Part shown: in pieces, positions 8,823-17,665 of the stretch
Layout: each line of letters starts with the position of its first letter
Numbering within the stretch: the first letter of the stretch is position 1
Source of the DNA: Rhizobiaceae bacterium
GTDB lineage: Bacteria; Pseudomonadota; Alphaproteobacteria; Rhizobiales; Rhizobiaceae
Direction of reading: 5' to 3'
NCBI GenBank assembly: GCA_019635755.1
Contig: JAHBYW010000001.1
Location: forward strand, 620,001 to 684,000
DNA: 64,000 nt
Translations under genes and position numbers: made by a program
Notes under the pieces: model-generated
What the model was told of the DNA's origin: nothing
Database searches by the model: none
Seen by the model: only the letters and a program-made list of their open reading frames with translations

Positions 8823-9347
8823 TCACCGGCCGAATGCCACAGCGTCGGCGTTGGCCGGATACCAGAAATCGGGCTCGGGCCGCACATAGTCCGGCGGCGC
8901 GTCGCGCACCTCGGTGACGAGGCCCATGGTGGCGACGGTGTCAAAATAGACGAAACGCGAGCCGCCGTAGACGCCTTCCATCAGCGGCGCGGCGCCGCGA
9001 CGCGCCATCTCGGCCGCGAAGGCATCGTATGCCAGCCCGCGATAGGAGAGCTGCAGGTGATGGAAGCCTTCGCCGTGCTCGGCCAGGTGCTCCTCGTAGA
9101 TCGACGGGCCGTCCAGCGGCTCGATCAGCTCCCACTGCATCTGGCCGACCCACGCAAGCGCCAGACGCATCGAGTAGTCGGCGTCGCGGCCGCGGACCTT
9201 CGTCTCAGTCAGTCGCGGCGGAGCATAGGTGCCGACCCACCACGGCCCGATGCCCATCGCGGCGTAGCGCTCCAGCCATGGTTCGAGCTTGCGCACGACG
9301 AGGCCGACCTGGTCGGCGCCGCTGAAGAGTGGCGACGCGACGGTCAT
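8823..9347 (-). CDS. VOC/glyoxalase superfamily protein
   Basis: 174 residues with two beta-alpha-beta-beta-beta units: DQVGLVVRKLEPWLERYAAMG at the start and GFHHLQLSYRGLAYDAFAAEM in the middle, with metal-type His and Glu positions. Resembles methylmalonyl-CoA epimerase-like or ring-lactone-type VOC enzymes. Its start overlaps the SMP-30 stop (ATGA), so the two are co-translated in the TRAP operon. It may epimerise or isomerise an intermediate of the same catabolic route; the reaction is unknown. Confidence 0.75.
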   Translation of the reverse strand: MTVASPLFSGADQVGLVVRKLEPWLERYAAMGIGPWWVGTYAPPRLTETKVRGRDADYSMRLALAWVGQMQWELIEPLDGPSIYEEHLAEHGEGFHHLQLSYRGLAYDAFAAEMARRGAAPLMEGVYGGSRFVYFDTVATMGLVTEVRDAPPDYVRPEPDFWYPANADAVAFGR

Positions 9348-10390
9348 GCGGCGGGTTCTCCTCGATGCCTGGCATGTTGAGGCGTGAAATCGCGGAGCGC
9401 GCGCCCGACCGGCACGCCGGCGACATTGGCCGCGATCCGATAGACGGTGGTGCCGGCAGTCACGTAAAGCACGCGCCAGTCGCTCTCGCCCCAGGCGAGG
9501 TTGCGCGGCCAGTCCGGGAACGCCACGGTCCCGAGATGCGCGCCGGCGCGGTCGAAGACCCAGAGCCCGCCGCCGCTGCCGCAATAGACATTGTCCAGGC
9601 TGTCGACTTTGACGCCGTCGGGAACGCCCGGCTTGTCCGTCTTCAGCGAGGCGAAGAACCGGTTGCGGAGCGGCCGGCCGGCCGCGTCGAGGTCGATCGC
9701 GCGCAGCTCGAACCGGTCCGAGTCGGCGACGTAGAGCGTACGCTCGTCGAGGGACAGCGCGAGCCCGTTCGGGAAGGCGATGTCGTCCGCGATGCGGATC
9801 AGTTCGCCCGCGGGTGCGACGCGGTAGACTGACGGCGGCTGCTCCACAGGCTCGCTCGGCGTCGGCAGCATGTAGGCAGGGTCGGTGAAGAAGATCGTGC
9901 CGTCGCGCGCAGCGACGACGTCGTTCGGCCGGTTGAGCCGGCGCCCTTCGAAACGGTCGGCGACGACCGAGACGCGGCCGCCGGGCTCGGTTCGCGTCAC
10001 CCGCCGGTTGCCGGTCTCGCAGGATAGCAGCCGGTCGTCCGCGTCCAGCGTCAGGCCCATCGCGCCGTTCTGCGCGACCGTCGCAGACTCGTCGAGCGCC
10101 TGTCCGGAAGGGTAACGGAAGGTCGTGACCTCCGGTCCCTCGGCAAGGCGGCGGTAGCGCACGATGCGGTTGCGCGCCGGGTCGACGAACAGCAGGCCGT
10201 CCGGCGTCCAGACCGGGCCTTCCGTGTTGACGAAGCCGCCGGCGACGACCGTAGCGCGCGTGCCAGCCGGAAACAGGTCGAGAAACCGCGGATCGACGGC
10301 CTCGAAGCGGACGCCGGCAACCGCTTCGCGCGCCTCGAAGGAGGCGATCTGCCGGGCGACCTCACTCATCGGTTTGGCGGGAATACTCAT
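9344..10390 (-). CDS. SMP-30/gluconolactonase/LRE family protein
   Basis: 348 residues of a six-bladed calcium-dependent lactonase-type propeller. Metal and active-site segments: NTEGPVWTPDGLLFVD, LNRPNDVVAARDGTIFFTDPAY, FPNGLALSLDERTLYVAD and GVPDGVKVDSLDNVY. The start at 10390 lies two bases past the dctM stop; an internal Met at 10369 is also possible. A longer upstream frame is a shadow of dctM. Probably hydrolyses a lactone of the imported acid. Confidence 0.82.
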   Translation of the reverse strand: MSIPAKPMSEVARQIASFEAREAVAGVRFEAVDPRFLDLFPAGTRATVVAGGFVNTEGPVWTPDGLLFVDPARNRIVRYRRLAEGPEVTTFRYPSGQALDESATVAQNGAMGLTLDADDRLLSCETGNRRVTRTEPGGRVSVVADRFEGRRLNRPNDVVAARDGTIFFTDPAYMLPTPSEPVEQPPSVYRVAPAGELIRIADDIAFPNGLALSLDERTLYVADSDRFELRAIDLDAAGRPLRNRFFASLKTDKPGVPDGVKVDSLDNVYCGSGGGLWVFDRAGAHLGTVAFPDWPRNLAWGESDWRVLYVTAGTTVYRIAANVAGVPVGRALRDFTPQHARHRGEPAA

Positions 10391-10392
10391 CG

Positions 10393-11673
10393 TCAGGGCA
10401 TCAGCAGCCCCGGCAGCCAGAGCGTCAAGCCCGGCACGAGCAGGCAAAGCACATTGACGAAGATCATCCACCACAGGAACGGCCAGACGTGCCGCGTGGA
10501 TTCGCGCAGCGTCGCCTTGGCCATGGCCGCCGAGATGAACAGGAAGTCCGCGACCGGCGGCGTGACGCCGCCGATGACAAGCGCGATGCTGAGCGTCACC
10601 GCCCACTGGAGGCCGTCGTAGCCAAACACCGCGCCGAGCGGATGCAGCACCGGCACGAACAGGACGATCAGCGCCGCGATATCCATGAAGCCGCCTGCGA
10701 TGATCAGGAAGACGACGACGATCAGCGCCGCCAGGAATGGCTCGTCCGTGATCGAAAGCAGTGCCTTCTGCACCACGAGCGGCGCCTGCCCGATCGCCAG
10801 AAGCCAGGCAAATATGCCCGCGGCGCCGACGATCACCATGACCAGGGTCGTGGTGTAGGCAGCCGAGTAGAGCAGCCGTGGCAGGTCGGCGAAGGTGATC
10901 TCGCGGTGGATGAACAGCCCAACGACAAGGGCGTAGACGACGGCGGCGACGCCAGCCTCCGTGGCAGTGAAGACGCCGAGCACGATGCCGCCGAGGACGA
11001 GCACCGGCATGCCGAGCGCCCAGCCCGAGGCACCGATGGCGCGGACCTTGCCGGGCCACGGAACCCGCGGCTCGGCGCCGATGCCCATGCGACGCGCCTG
11101 AAGCCAGCAGATCGCCATCATGCCGACGCCGATCAGGATGCCCGGCAGGATGCCGCCGAGAAACATCTTGGCCGGCGACTGGTTCACCAACGCGGCGTAG
11201 AGGATCATGATGATGCTGGGCGGAATGATCGGGCCGAGCGCGCCGGCGGAGCCGAGCAGCGCCGCGGCGTAGCCGCGCGTATAGCCGCGCGCGATCAGCG
11301 CCGGGATCATGATCGAACCGATTGCAGCGATGTCGGCCGTGCCGGAACCGGACAGGCCGGAGAAGACCATCATCGCCAGCACCGTGACCAGCGCGATGCC
11401 GCCCTGGAGGTGGCCGACCAGCGCCTGGGCCAGGTCCACGAGGCGGGTCGAGATGCCGCCCTGTTCCATGATGACGCCCGCCAGAACGAAATAGGGGACG
11501 GCCATCAGCGGGAAGGAATCGAGCATCACGAACATGCGCTGCGGCACGACCACGCCGGGCACATCGGTGAACAGGAATAGGACGACCAGCGAGGCCATCA
11601 CCATGCAGATGACCAGCGGCGAGCCGGCCAGCAGCATCAGGGCAAAGAAGATGCCGAAGAGCGAGCCGGTCAT
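10393..11673 (-). CDS. dctM: TRAP transporter large permease subunit, DctM family
   Basis: 426 residues, the standard DctM length, with about twelve hydrophobic helices. It carries the family signatures ATGASIGPIIPPS-like (GSAGALGPIIPPSIIMILY), GLSGSGTADIAAIGSIMIP and FMDIAALIVLFVPV. This is the sodium-coupled membrane channel of a tripartite uptake system for a carboxylic or similar acid. The ATG overlaps the stop of dctQ (ATGA). The ligand is unknown, but the operon context suggests the acid degraded by the neighbouring enzymes. Confidence 0.92.
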   Translation of the reverse strand: MTGSLFGIFFALMLLAGSPLVICMVMASLVVLFLFTDVPGVVVPQRMFVMLDSFPLMAVPYFVLAGVIMEQGGISTRLVDLAQALVGHLQGGIALVTVLAMMVFSGLSGSGTADIAAIGSIMIPALIARGYTRGYAAALLGSAGALGPIIPPSIIMILYAALVNQSPAKMFLGGILPGILIGVGMMAICWLQARRMGIGAEPRVPWPGKVRAIGASGWALGMPVLVLGGIVLGVFTATEAGVAAVVYALVVGLFIHREITFADLPRLLYSAAYTTTLVMVIVGAAGIFAWLLAIGQAPLVVQKALLSITDEPFLAALIVVVFLIIAGGFMDIAALIVLFVPVLHPLGAVFGYDGLQWAVTLSIALVIGGVTPPVADFLFISAAMAKATLRESTRHVWPFLWWMIFVNVLCLLVPGLTLWLPGLLMP

Positions 11674-12125
11674 TCGACCGTCCTCCGGCGGTGCAGCATG
11701 TGCCAGACATGCATGCCGCCGAGCAGCGTGCCGCCGACCGGGAACGCCAGGTATATCCAGCCCATGGAGATGCCCATCGCAGGGCTGCGCGAGCCGCCCT
11801 CCACCGCCCGCCATACGAGATCGCCGCCGAACCAGATGAGGGCGCCGGCGAAGATCAGCATCAGGCAGTCGTTGAACAGTTCGAGGGCCCGGCGCCCGCG
11901 CGGCGACAGCGTGTCGCTGACATAGTCGACCTTCAGGTGCGCGCCGTCGCCCGCCACCAGCGCCGCGGTCAGCATCACGCTCCAGAAGAAGGCGTAGCGG
12001 ATGAACTCCTCCGACCACGGCAGCGAGAAGCCAAGCGCATAGCGGCTGAGCACCTGCGCGCTCCCGACCAGGACCAGGAGCGCGTAGATGGCGGCGACGA
12101 TGTGCTTGATCGGACCGGCGATCAT
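11670..12125 (-). CDS. dctQ: TRAP transporter small permease subunit, DctQ family
   Basis: 151 residues with four predicted membrane helices and the family's RYAFFWSVMLTAALVAGDGAHLKVD segment. It pairs with DctM in the inner membrane. It overlaps dctP by one base (TGATG) and dctM by four. Confidence 0.9.
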   Translation of the reverse strand: MIAGPIKHIVAAIYALLVLVGSAQVLSRYALGFSLPWSEEFIRYAFFWSVMLTAALVAGDGAHLKVDYVSDTLSPRGRRALELFNDCLMLIFAGALIWFGGDLVWRAVEGGSRSPAMGISMGWIYLAFPVGGTLLGGMHVWHMLHRRRTVE

Positions 12126-13138
12126 CAGCCGGCAGCTTGCATGACTTTGGCGACCCAGTCCTTGTCGAGCTTCGCCGACTGCTCCTCGACGAAGGGTTTG
12201 ACCGCGGCGATGAAGCCCTCCTTCTCGACCTCGTCAACGGTGACCCCCATCGTGGCGATGTCGGCCCAGATCTTCTGTTCCGCCGTCACCCACTGCTCAC
12301 GCTCCATCGCGGCTGCCTCGGCGATGACCGTGTCGACCAGGGCCTGAAGCTCGGCCGGCAGCTTGTCCCAGCCGGCCGTCGACATCAGCCGAACCGCCGG
12401 GGTGATGAAGTGTCCGGTCTTGGAGGCGAACTTGGCCACCTCGTTGAACTTGTTCGAGACATAGACCAGCGGCGAATTCTCGAAGCCGTCGATGACGCCC
12501 TGCTGGATGCCGTTGTAGACTTCGGTGAACGCCATCGGCGTCGCCTGCGTGCCGAGCGCCTGGAACGTACCGACGCGCACCGGGTTCTCCTCGACGCGGA
12601 TCTTCAGGCCCGCCAGGTCGTCGATCGTCTTGACGCTCTTCTTGTTGTTGAAGATGTCGCGGACGCCCACGTCGTAGAACGCCAGACCGCGGAGGCCCGC
12701 CTCGCCCATGCGCTCGGTGCGCAGCGCCTGCCCGTCCGGCCCGTCCAGGAACGCGAAGAGCTTCGCCTTCTCGCTGAACACGTAAGGCAGATCGAAGATG
12801 CTCATCATCGGCACATAGCTGGAGATCAGCGCCGAGGACGCGCCGACGATGTCGACCGTTCCGAGCTTCAGCCCTTCGACCAGGTCGCGCTGAGCGCCGA
12901 TCTGGCCGGCCGGGAAATGGGTCACGGTCAGCGCGCCGTTGGAGCGCTTGGTCACCTCGTTGCAGAACCAGTCGTCCGCGTTGAAGGGCGGGTTGTCGTT
13001 CTGCGGCTCGACCGTGCCGAATTTCAGCGCGATCGGCGATTGCGCGCGCGCGTTGACGAACGGCATGGCCAAGGCGGCGGCAGCTCCGCCGGCCAGCACC
13101 TGGCGGCGTGTGAAGTCAATTCTTCCCGATTTTCTCAT
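12125..13138 (-). CDS. dctP: TRAP transporter substrate-binding protein, DctP family
   Basis: 337 residues. A twin-arginine-like export signal (FTRRQVLAGGAAAALAMPFVNARA) precedes the mature binding protein (ALKFGTVEPQNDNPPFNADDWFCNEV). The conserved Arg region LKIRVEENPVRVGTFQALGTQATPMAFTEVYNGIQQGVIDG is present. The start at 13138 is set by GGGAGG a few bases upstream; the longer open frame reads through the promoter. First gene of the TRAP operon. Confidence 0.9.
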   Translation of the reverse strand: MRKSGRIDFTRRQVLAGGAAAALAMPFVNARAQSPIALKFGTVEPQNDNPPFNADDWFCNEVTKRSNGALTVTHFPAGQIGAQRDLVEGLKLGTVDIVGASSALISSYVPMMSIFDLPYVFSEKAKLFAFLDGPDGQALRTERMGEAGLRGLAFYDVGVRDIFNNKKSVKTIDDLAGLKIRVEENPVRVGTFQALGTQATPMAFTEVYNGIQQGVIDGFENSPLVYVSNKFNEVAKFASKTGHFITPAVRLMSTAGWDKLPAELQALVDTVIAEAAAMEREQWVTAEQKIWADIATMGVTVDEVEKEGFIAAVKPFVEEQSAKLDKDWVAKVMQAAG

Positions 13139-13183
13139 GACGGCGTTTCCTCCCAATGCACCGACGCTCCCAGTGCGGCCCGA

Positions 13184-13212
13184 ACCGTACGCACACGGTT
13201 CGCGGCTGTCAA
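13184..13212 (-). promoter_or_regulatory. Putative sigma-70 promoter of the dctPQM operon
   Basis: Minus-strand TTGACA (13212-13207), 17-base spacer, TACGGT (13189-13184). It lies 46 bases upstream of dctP and has the same layout as the E1 alpha promoter. Confidence 0.55.
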
Positions 13213-13214
13213 TC

Positions 13215-13230
13215 TTGTGATCACAGATCA
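13215..13230. promoter_or_regulatory. Putative GntR/FCD regulator operator, copy 2
   Basis: TTGTGATCACAGATCA, identical over 16 bases to 7976-7991 and likewise directly upstream of a TTGACA -35 box. The flanking CTGTCAATC is also shared, with three bases fewer between it and the operator in this copy. Confidence 0.65.
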
Positions 13231-13349
13231 AAGAGAGACGTGGCGACAGGAGCTTCATCCGCGACTGTGAGCGCGCGCCGTTGTGGCCGCTTGCGTGGCG
13301 GAATCAAGGAGGGTGATGGGAGACGGTGCGGGCTTCCGGCTCCCGGGCG

Positions 13350-14285
13350 TCAGCCCAGCACGGATTTCGGAACGCTGCAGAGCACCGTGAAGGCCGGATT
13401 GACGACGTTGCCGATCCGCAGCGCACAGGTCTGGCTGACGAGTTGGTGCGCGTCCATCAGGTCCAGCCCCGTGCGGACCGCCACCCATCGCACGAGGCCT
13501 GCGACCGCGATGCGCGCCGCGTCATCCAGCGGACGCGCGCAACCGATCACGCCGATATGGGTTTCGGTCTCCAGCCGTGGCCAGTCGAAGGCGTCGTCGC
13601 CGTCGGCGAGGTCGATGGACAGCGTCGTGTTGAACGCGCCCTCCACGGCCGTGCCGGCGATCTCGCCATCCCCCTGCGCGTAGTGGCCGTCGCCGATGTA
13701 GACATGACCGCCATCGACATTGGCCCGCAGATAGAGCGTGGCGCCTTCGGTCAGGTCTGGGATGTCGAAATTGCCGCCGAAATCGCCGGGCACGACGCCG
13801 AGCCGCACTTCGCCGTGGGCCGGCGCGACGCCCAGCGTGCCGTGGAACGGCCGCCAGGGGGCGGTCAGCGTGCGGCCGTTGGCGGCCTGAGTGGTGAGTG
13901 TGCGCCGGTCGGAAGCCAACCGCCATATCCAGACGCGCTCGTCCTGCTCGCGCTGCAGATTGGGCGAAGCGCGCGTGCCGGACAGGAAGCCGAAATTCGG
14001 CGAGATGGTCGCCACGCCCCAGTCGCGCGCCGGTTCCAGCCTGTGCAGGTGGATGGCAAGGATATCGCCGGCGCTCACGCCTTCGACTGCGATCGGGCCG
14101 GTCAGCGGATTGACCTGCGGATAGGGCGCGACCTCGCGCGGCTTGCCGTCGACGGATGTGAGCTTGCCGGAGAAGCAGTCTTCGGTGAAGACGGTGAAAG
14201 TTTCTCCCGGCTTCACAGTGAGCCGCGGCGTATGGCCGCCGAGATGGAAGACGAACTCGTGCCCGTCGTTCAGCGGTCGAACCAC
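13350..14285 (-). CDS. Acetamidase/formamidase family protein
   Basis: 311 residues from a GTG at 14285 that overlaps the preceding gene by 16 bases; no better start is visible. Family segments: EDCFSGKLTS near the N-terminus, VEGVSAGDILAIHLHRL, GDFGGNFDIPDLTEGATLYL, and VYIGDGHYAQGDGEIAGTAVE. These enzymes hydrolyse small amides to acid and ammonia. Last gene of the long minus-strand operon that starts with the LacI regulator; it may release ammonia from a purine-derived amide, which is inference. Confidence 0.82.
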   Translation of the reverse strand: MVRPLNDGHEFVFHLGGHTPRLTVKPGETFTVFTEDCFSGKLTSVDGKPREVAPYPQVNPLTGPIAVEGVSAGDILAIHLHRLEPARDWGVATISPNFGFLSGTRASPNLQREQDERVWIWRLASDRRTLTTQAANGRTLTAPWRPFHGTLGVAPAHGEVRLGVVPGDFGGNFDIPDLTEGATLYLRANVDGGHVYIGDGHYAQGDGEIAGTAVEGAFNTTLSIDLADGDDAFDWPRLETETHIGVIGCARPLDDAARIAVAGLVRWVAVRTGLDLMDAHQLVSQTCALRIGNVVNPAFTVLCSVPKSVLG

Positions 14286-15031
14286 GTGCCCGCTCCAAGT
14301 TTCTCGACGATGTCGACAAAGGCCTCGGTGGCATCGCGGTGGATGCTGTGACCGACGTTCGGCATGACGACCACGGAGCGTTCCCCGGCCTCCCGCTTCA
14401 GCCGCGCGGTGTCGTCCGCCGGCACGAAGCGGCTGACCTCGGGCAGAACCCAGACAGTCGGGAGCTTCTTCGCCAACGTTGCCGCCTCGCCGCGCAGGTC
14501 CCAGGGGGCGTTGCCGGCAAAGGCGGCGCGCGCATCGTCGAAGGATATCTGCTGCATCGAAAGCAGCTTCCATGCCGCGTCGAGGCGCGACCAGCCAGGG
14601 TTCAGCTTGAGGATGCCGTCGATCGTATGCGGCAGGTTCGCCTCGTCCCAGTCGAGCATGGCCTTCGGCGTCGCCTTGTCGGCGAAGTGCGAGACAGGAT
14701 CCTCGAGCAGCAGCGAACGCGGGCGGAAGATGCCCCGCAACACGCCAAGCTGCGCCAGCGTGCCACCGAAGGAATGGCCAAGCAGCACGTTGCATTCGGC
14801 CGGCAGGTTCTCGGCAAGATCGCCGAGCAGGCTGTCGAAGGAGAAGTCGCCGTCGGCGCGCGTGCTCTCGCCGTGGCCGCGCATGTCGGATGCGATCACC
14901 TGCCAGCCGCGCGCGGCCAGAACCCGCGCAGGCTCGGTCATCGCGCCGGCATTGGCGGTGATGCCATGCAGCGCGACCATCGTCTTCGGTGCGCCGCGGT
15001 CGCCCCAGCGCATGACGTTCAGCGTGGCCAT
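14270..15031 (-). CDS. Alpha/beta hydrolase
   Basis: 253 residues with the alpha/beta hydrolase fold: oxyanion LHGITANAG, DMRGHGES, nucleophile elbow LLGHSFGG with Ser87, and the C-terminal catalytic His in VGHSIHRD. Start abuts the upstream stop by one base. Substrate unknown; its position between an amidotransferase-like protein and a formamidase suggests ester, lactone or amide hydrolysis of an imported compound. Confidence 0.82.
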   Translation of the reverse strand: MATLNVMRWGDRGAPKTMVALHGITANAGAMTEPARVLAARGWQVIASDMRGHGESTRADGDFSFDSLLGDLAENLPAECNVLLGHSFGGTLAQLGVLRGIFRPRSLLLEDPVSHFADKATPKAMLDWDEANLPHTIDGILKLNPGWSRLDAAWKLLSMQQISFDDARAAFAGNAPWDLRGEAATLAKKLPTVWVLPEVSRFVPADDTARLKREAGERSVVVMPNVGHSIHRDATEAFVDIVEKLGAGTWFDR

Positions 15032-15787
15032 CTACTTGCCTCCGGCCCAGGCGGCGATCTGCTGCCAGAGTTTCGCATACCCGTCCCACTCGACGAAGGG
15101 TGGCGGCGCCCAGTGTGGGCCGCAGTCGGAGGCGAAGGCCACCGCCCTGCCCTTGCCGAAGCCGCCGGCCACGATCAGCGGATCGCCGCCGACCGAAGCG
15201 ACGACCGTGCCACCCTTGCGCGCGGCGAAGCGGTTGTAGCCGAGGAGCGACGGCCAGTCGCGCGGCAGGCCGGCGGCGATGGCGTGGCGGGCATTCTTGA
15301 CGCGCGGCGCGACGCCATCCGGCCGCTCGACGCGGTCGTCGCCGGCCAGCATCTGGATCGGCAGCACCTCGGCCAGCGACGTGTCGCGGTAGCGCGCCTT
15401 GGCATCGATGCCCTGGAAGGTCATGTAGCCGCCGACCATGACCAGCCCGCCACCCGCCTTCACATAGTCGCGGATCACGTCCAGCCGGTTCGGCAGCACC
15501 TTGGAGCGGACGAATGTGTCCGGGTGCAGCAGCAGCGTATTGGAGCCGATGTCGCTCAGCAGCACGCAGTCGAATTTCGCCAGGGCTGCGACCTCGAACG
15601 GGAAGTCGCGCGCGGCGACATGCGCCGGCTGGTAGGTCACGTCCCAGCCGCCCGCCTCAAGCGCCTCGCGCAGCCAGCGGACACCCTCGGCGTACTCCGT
15701 GGTGGTGAACGAGTCGAAACCCTTCTGGTGGATGGAGTGGACCGTCCAGGATTCCCCGGCGATCAGGACGCGGCGTTTCTTGCTCAA
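15032..15787 (-). CDS. Putative glutamine amidotransferase-like protein (DUF1355 type)
   Basis: 251 residues: MSKKRRVLIAGESWTVHSIHQKGFDSFTTTEY opens the typical DUF1355-like class I amidotransferase-fold protein, followed by DVTYQPAHVAARDFP and KAGGGLVMVGGYMTFQGIDAKARY. No clear Cys nucleophile of true glutaminases is visible, so it may be a fold relative with a binding role. 18 bases separate it from the nucleoside hydrolase. Confidence 0.7.
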   Translation of the reverse strand: MSKKRRVLIAGESWTVHSIHQKGFDSFTTTEYAEGVRWLREALEAGGWDVTYQPAHVAARDFPFEVAALAKFDCVLLSDIGSNTLLLHPDTFVRSKVLPNRLDVIRDYVKAGGGLVMVGGYMTFQGIDAKARYRDTSLAEVLPIQMLAGDDRVERPDGVAPRVKNARHAIAAGLPRDWPSLLGYNRFAARKGGTVVASVGGDPLIVAGGFGKGRAVAFASDCGPHWAPPPFVEWDGYAKLWQQIAAWAGGK

Positions 15788-15805
15788 GTCTTCCTCCAGT
15801 CGGAG

Positions 15806-16744
15806 CTATGCGGTTGTCGCCAGCCGGCCGAGCGCGGCAACGAATGCGTGATGAATGCCGTCGCCGTCGAGTTCGACGACGATGTCGGCGTTGGCCGGAC
15901 CGAACCGGCTGGCAAAATCGATGACGGTGCAGCCATAGGTGTGCTTGCCGGCGAGTTCCACATCGACGCGGGCCGGCGCCGTGCGCGCCAGCGCGGGATC
16001 GGCCGCGAGAAGCACGGCAATTGGGTCGTTCAGCGGCATATGCGCCGGGCTGAATATACCCGGACGAAAGGTGATGACCAGCGATCGCAGCAGTTCGGCA
16101 GCGAAGCTGCCGACGGTGCCGCCCAGCGCTTCGGTGTCGGCGATCAACCCATCGGTGATGCCGGCCTGCGGTCCGACATCGATCGGCACCAGCGTCAGCG
16201 GAATGCCGGCGCCGAAGACGATGGCCGCGGCTTCCGGATCGCACAGCACGTTCCACTCGGCCGCGGCGGTCTTGTTGCCGAGGCCCCAGGAACCGGCCAG
16301 CGAGACGATTCGAACGATGCGACCGGCGAGGCGCGGCTCGCGGCGCAACGCCATCGCGAGGTTGGTCAGCGGCCCGGTGGTGACGATGGTCGAAGCCGCG
16401 CCGGACAGGACGGTCTCGCAGATCAAGTCGGCCGCGTTGCGCCGGTCGAGGTCAACCGACGGCAGGTCGGGACGCTCGGGATCAAGCGCCGACGACTGGT
16501 CGAGCACGCCAGCGATCAGCCGCTCGCGCACCAGCGGACCCATGGCGCCAGCCGCAACCGGAATGCCCCTTCTGCCCGCGATCGCCATGGCGATCGCGCC
16601 GTTCCGCGCCGTGCGGTCGCCCGACAGATGACCGGCGCCGGTAGTCACGGCCTTCAGGTCGAGGCCGGCGTGACCGGCGGCGACCAGAATACCCAACGCG
16701 TCGTCATTGCCGGGATCGCAGTCGAGGATGATGGGTGTCGTCAT
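15806..16744 (-). CDS. Inosine-uridine preferring nucleoside hydrolase family protein
   Basis: 312 residues. The calcium-binding N-terminal motif appears as ILDCDPGNDDALGILVA (family DxDPGxDD). TGPLTNLAMALRREPRLAGRIVRIVSLAGS and NVLCDPEAAAIVF are also diagnostic. It hydrolyses N-ribosides to base and ribose in the cytoplasm. The ATG overlaps the upstream permease stop (ATGA), tying nucleoside hydrolysis to the BMP-type transporter. The preferred base is not predictable. Confidence 0.88.
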   Translation of the reverse strand: MTTPIILDCDPGNDDALGILVAAGHAGLDLKAVTTGAGHLSGDRTARNGAIAMAIAGRRGIPVAAGAMGPLVRERLIAGVLDQSSALDPERPDLPSVDLDRRNAADLICETVLSGAASTIVTTGPLTNLAMALRREPRLAGRIVRIVSLAGSWGLGNKTAAAEWNVLCDPEAAAIVFGAGIPLTLVPIDVGPQAGITDGLIADTEALGGTVGSFAAELLRSLVITFRPGIFSPAHMPLNDPIAVLLAADPALARTAPARVDVELAGKHTYGCTVIDFASRFGPANADIVVELDGDGIHHAFVAALGRLATTA

Positions 16745-17658
16745 GCAGATTCGTCCGTGACCTTGGCCGGCCGGTTGCGGAGATGAATTCGCCAGCGCGC
16801 GAAGGTCAGACCAAGGATGGCGGCGAGATAGGGCAGCATCAGCACGAATTGGGAGGGGATGGCGAAGACCTGCAGCCGGTCTCCCAGCGCGCCGAAGAAG
16901 CCGAACAGGACGGCGGCGGCCGTGGTCATCCACGGCAGGCCGCCGCCGAACAGCGTCGCGGCAAGGCCGATGAAGCCGCGGCCGCTGGTCATGTCGGGCA
17001 GGAAGAAATGCAGTTTGTCCATGGCGAGCTGCGCGCCGGCGAGTCCGGCCAGCAGGCCGCTGATGGCGAGCGACAGCGCCTTCATGCGCTCGATGCGGAT
17101 GCCGGCGGAGCGCGCCGCGTGCTCGTCCTCGCCGGCGGCGCGCAGATTGGAGCCGAGCGGCGTGTGGTAGAGGAAGACGTAGGAAAGCGGCACTGCGAGG
17201 ATCGCGATCAGCACGATGATGCTCTGGTCCTCGAAGGCCGGTCCGATCACCGGAATCCTGCTCAGCGACCCGACCGGGATGTGCCAGATCTCGGGAAAGG
17301 CGATCGGGCGCAGCCCGCCGGGGCTGTTGTAGTAGCGTTCCAGGATGAACAAAGTGCCGCCGGCCGCGAGCAGGTTGATGCCCAGCCCTGCGACGATGAA
17401 ATCGGCCGAGAAGCGCAGCGTCAGCAACGCCAGAAGCTGCGAGAACAGGATCGCGACCACGATCGCGGCGAGGAAGCCCTGCAGCGCGCTGCCGCTCCAC
17501 CCGCCGACGGCGATGGCCGTGAAGGCGGCGGCCAGCATCATGCCCTCGACCGCGACGTTCAGGATGTTGGCGCGCAGCGTGATCATGGCCGCGAGTGCGG
17601 CCAGCAGGATCGGCGTCGACTGTTCGAGGACGGAGGCGAGGAGCGCGGTGAGCGTCAT
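16741..17658 (-). CDS. ABC transporter permease, BMP/nucleoside uptake type (second permease)
   Basis: 305 residues with eight to ten hydrophobic helices and the family's NILNVAVEGMMLAAAFTAIAVG and FIVAGLGINLLAAGG segments. Start at MTLTALL (17658) rather than 17685, since it matches the family opening and lies eight bases past the preceding gene. Second membrane subunit of a YufPQ/NupPQ-like importer. Confidence 0.87.
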   Translation of the reverse strand: MTLTALLASVLEQSTPILLAALAAMITLRANILNVAVEGMMLAAAFTAIAVGGWSGSALQGFLAAIVVAILFSQLLALLTLRFSADFIVAGLGINLLAAGGTLFILERYYNSPGGLRPIAFPEIWHIPVGSLSRIPVIGPAFEDQSIIVLIAILAVPLSYVFLYHTPLGSNLRAAGEDEHAARSAGIRIERMKALSLAISGLLAGLAGAQLAMDKLHFFLPDMTSGRGFIGLAATLFGGGLPWMTTAAAVLFGFFGALGDRLQVFAIPSQFVLMLPYLAAILGLTFARWRIHLRNRPAKVTDESA

Positions 17659-17665
17659 GCCGGCC

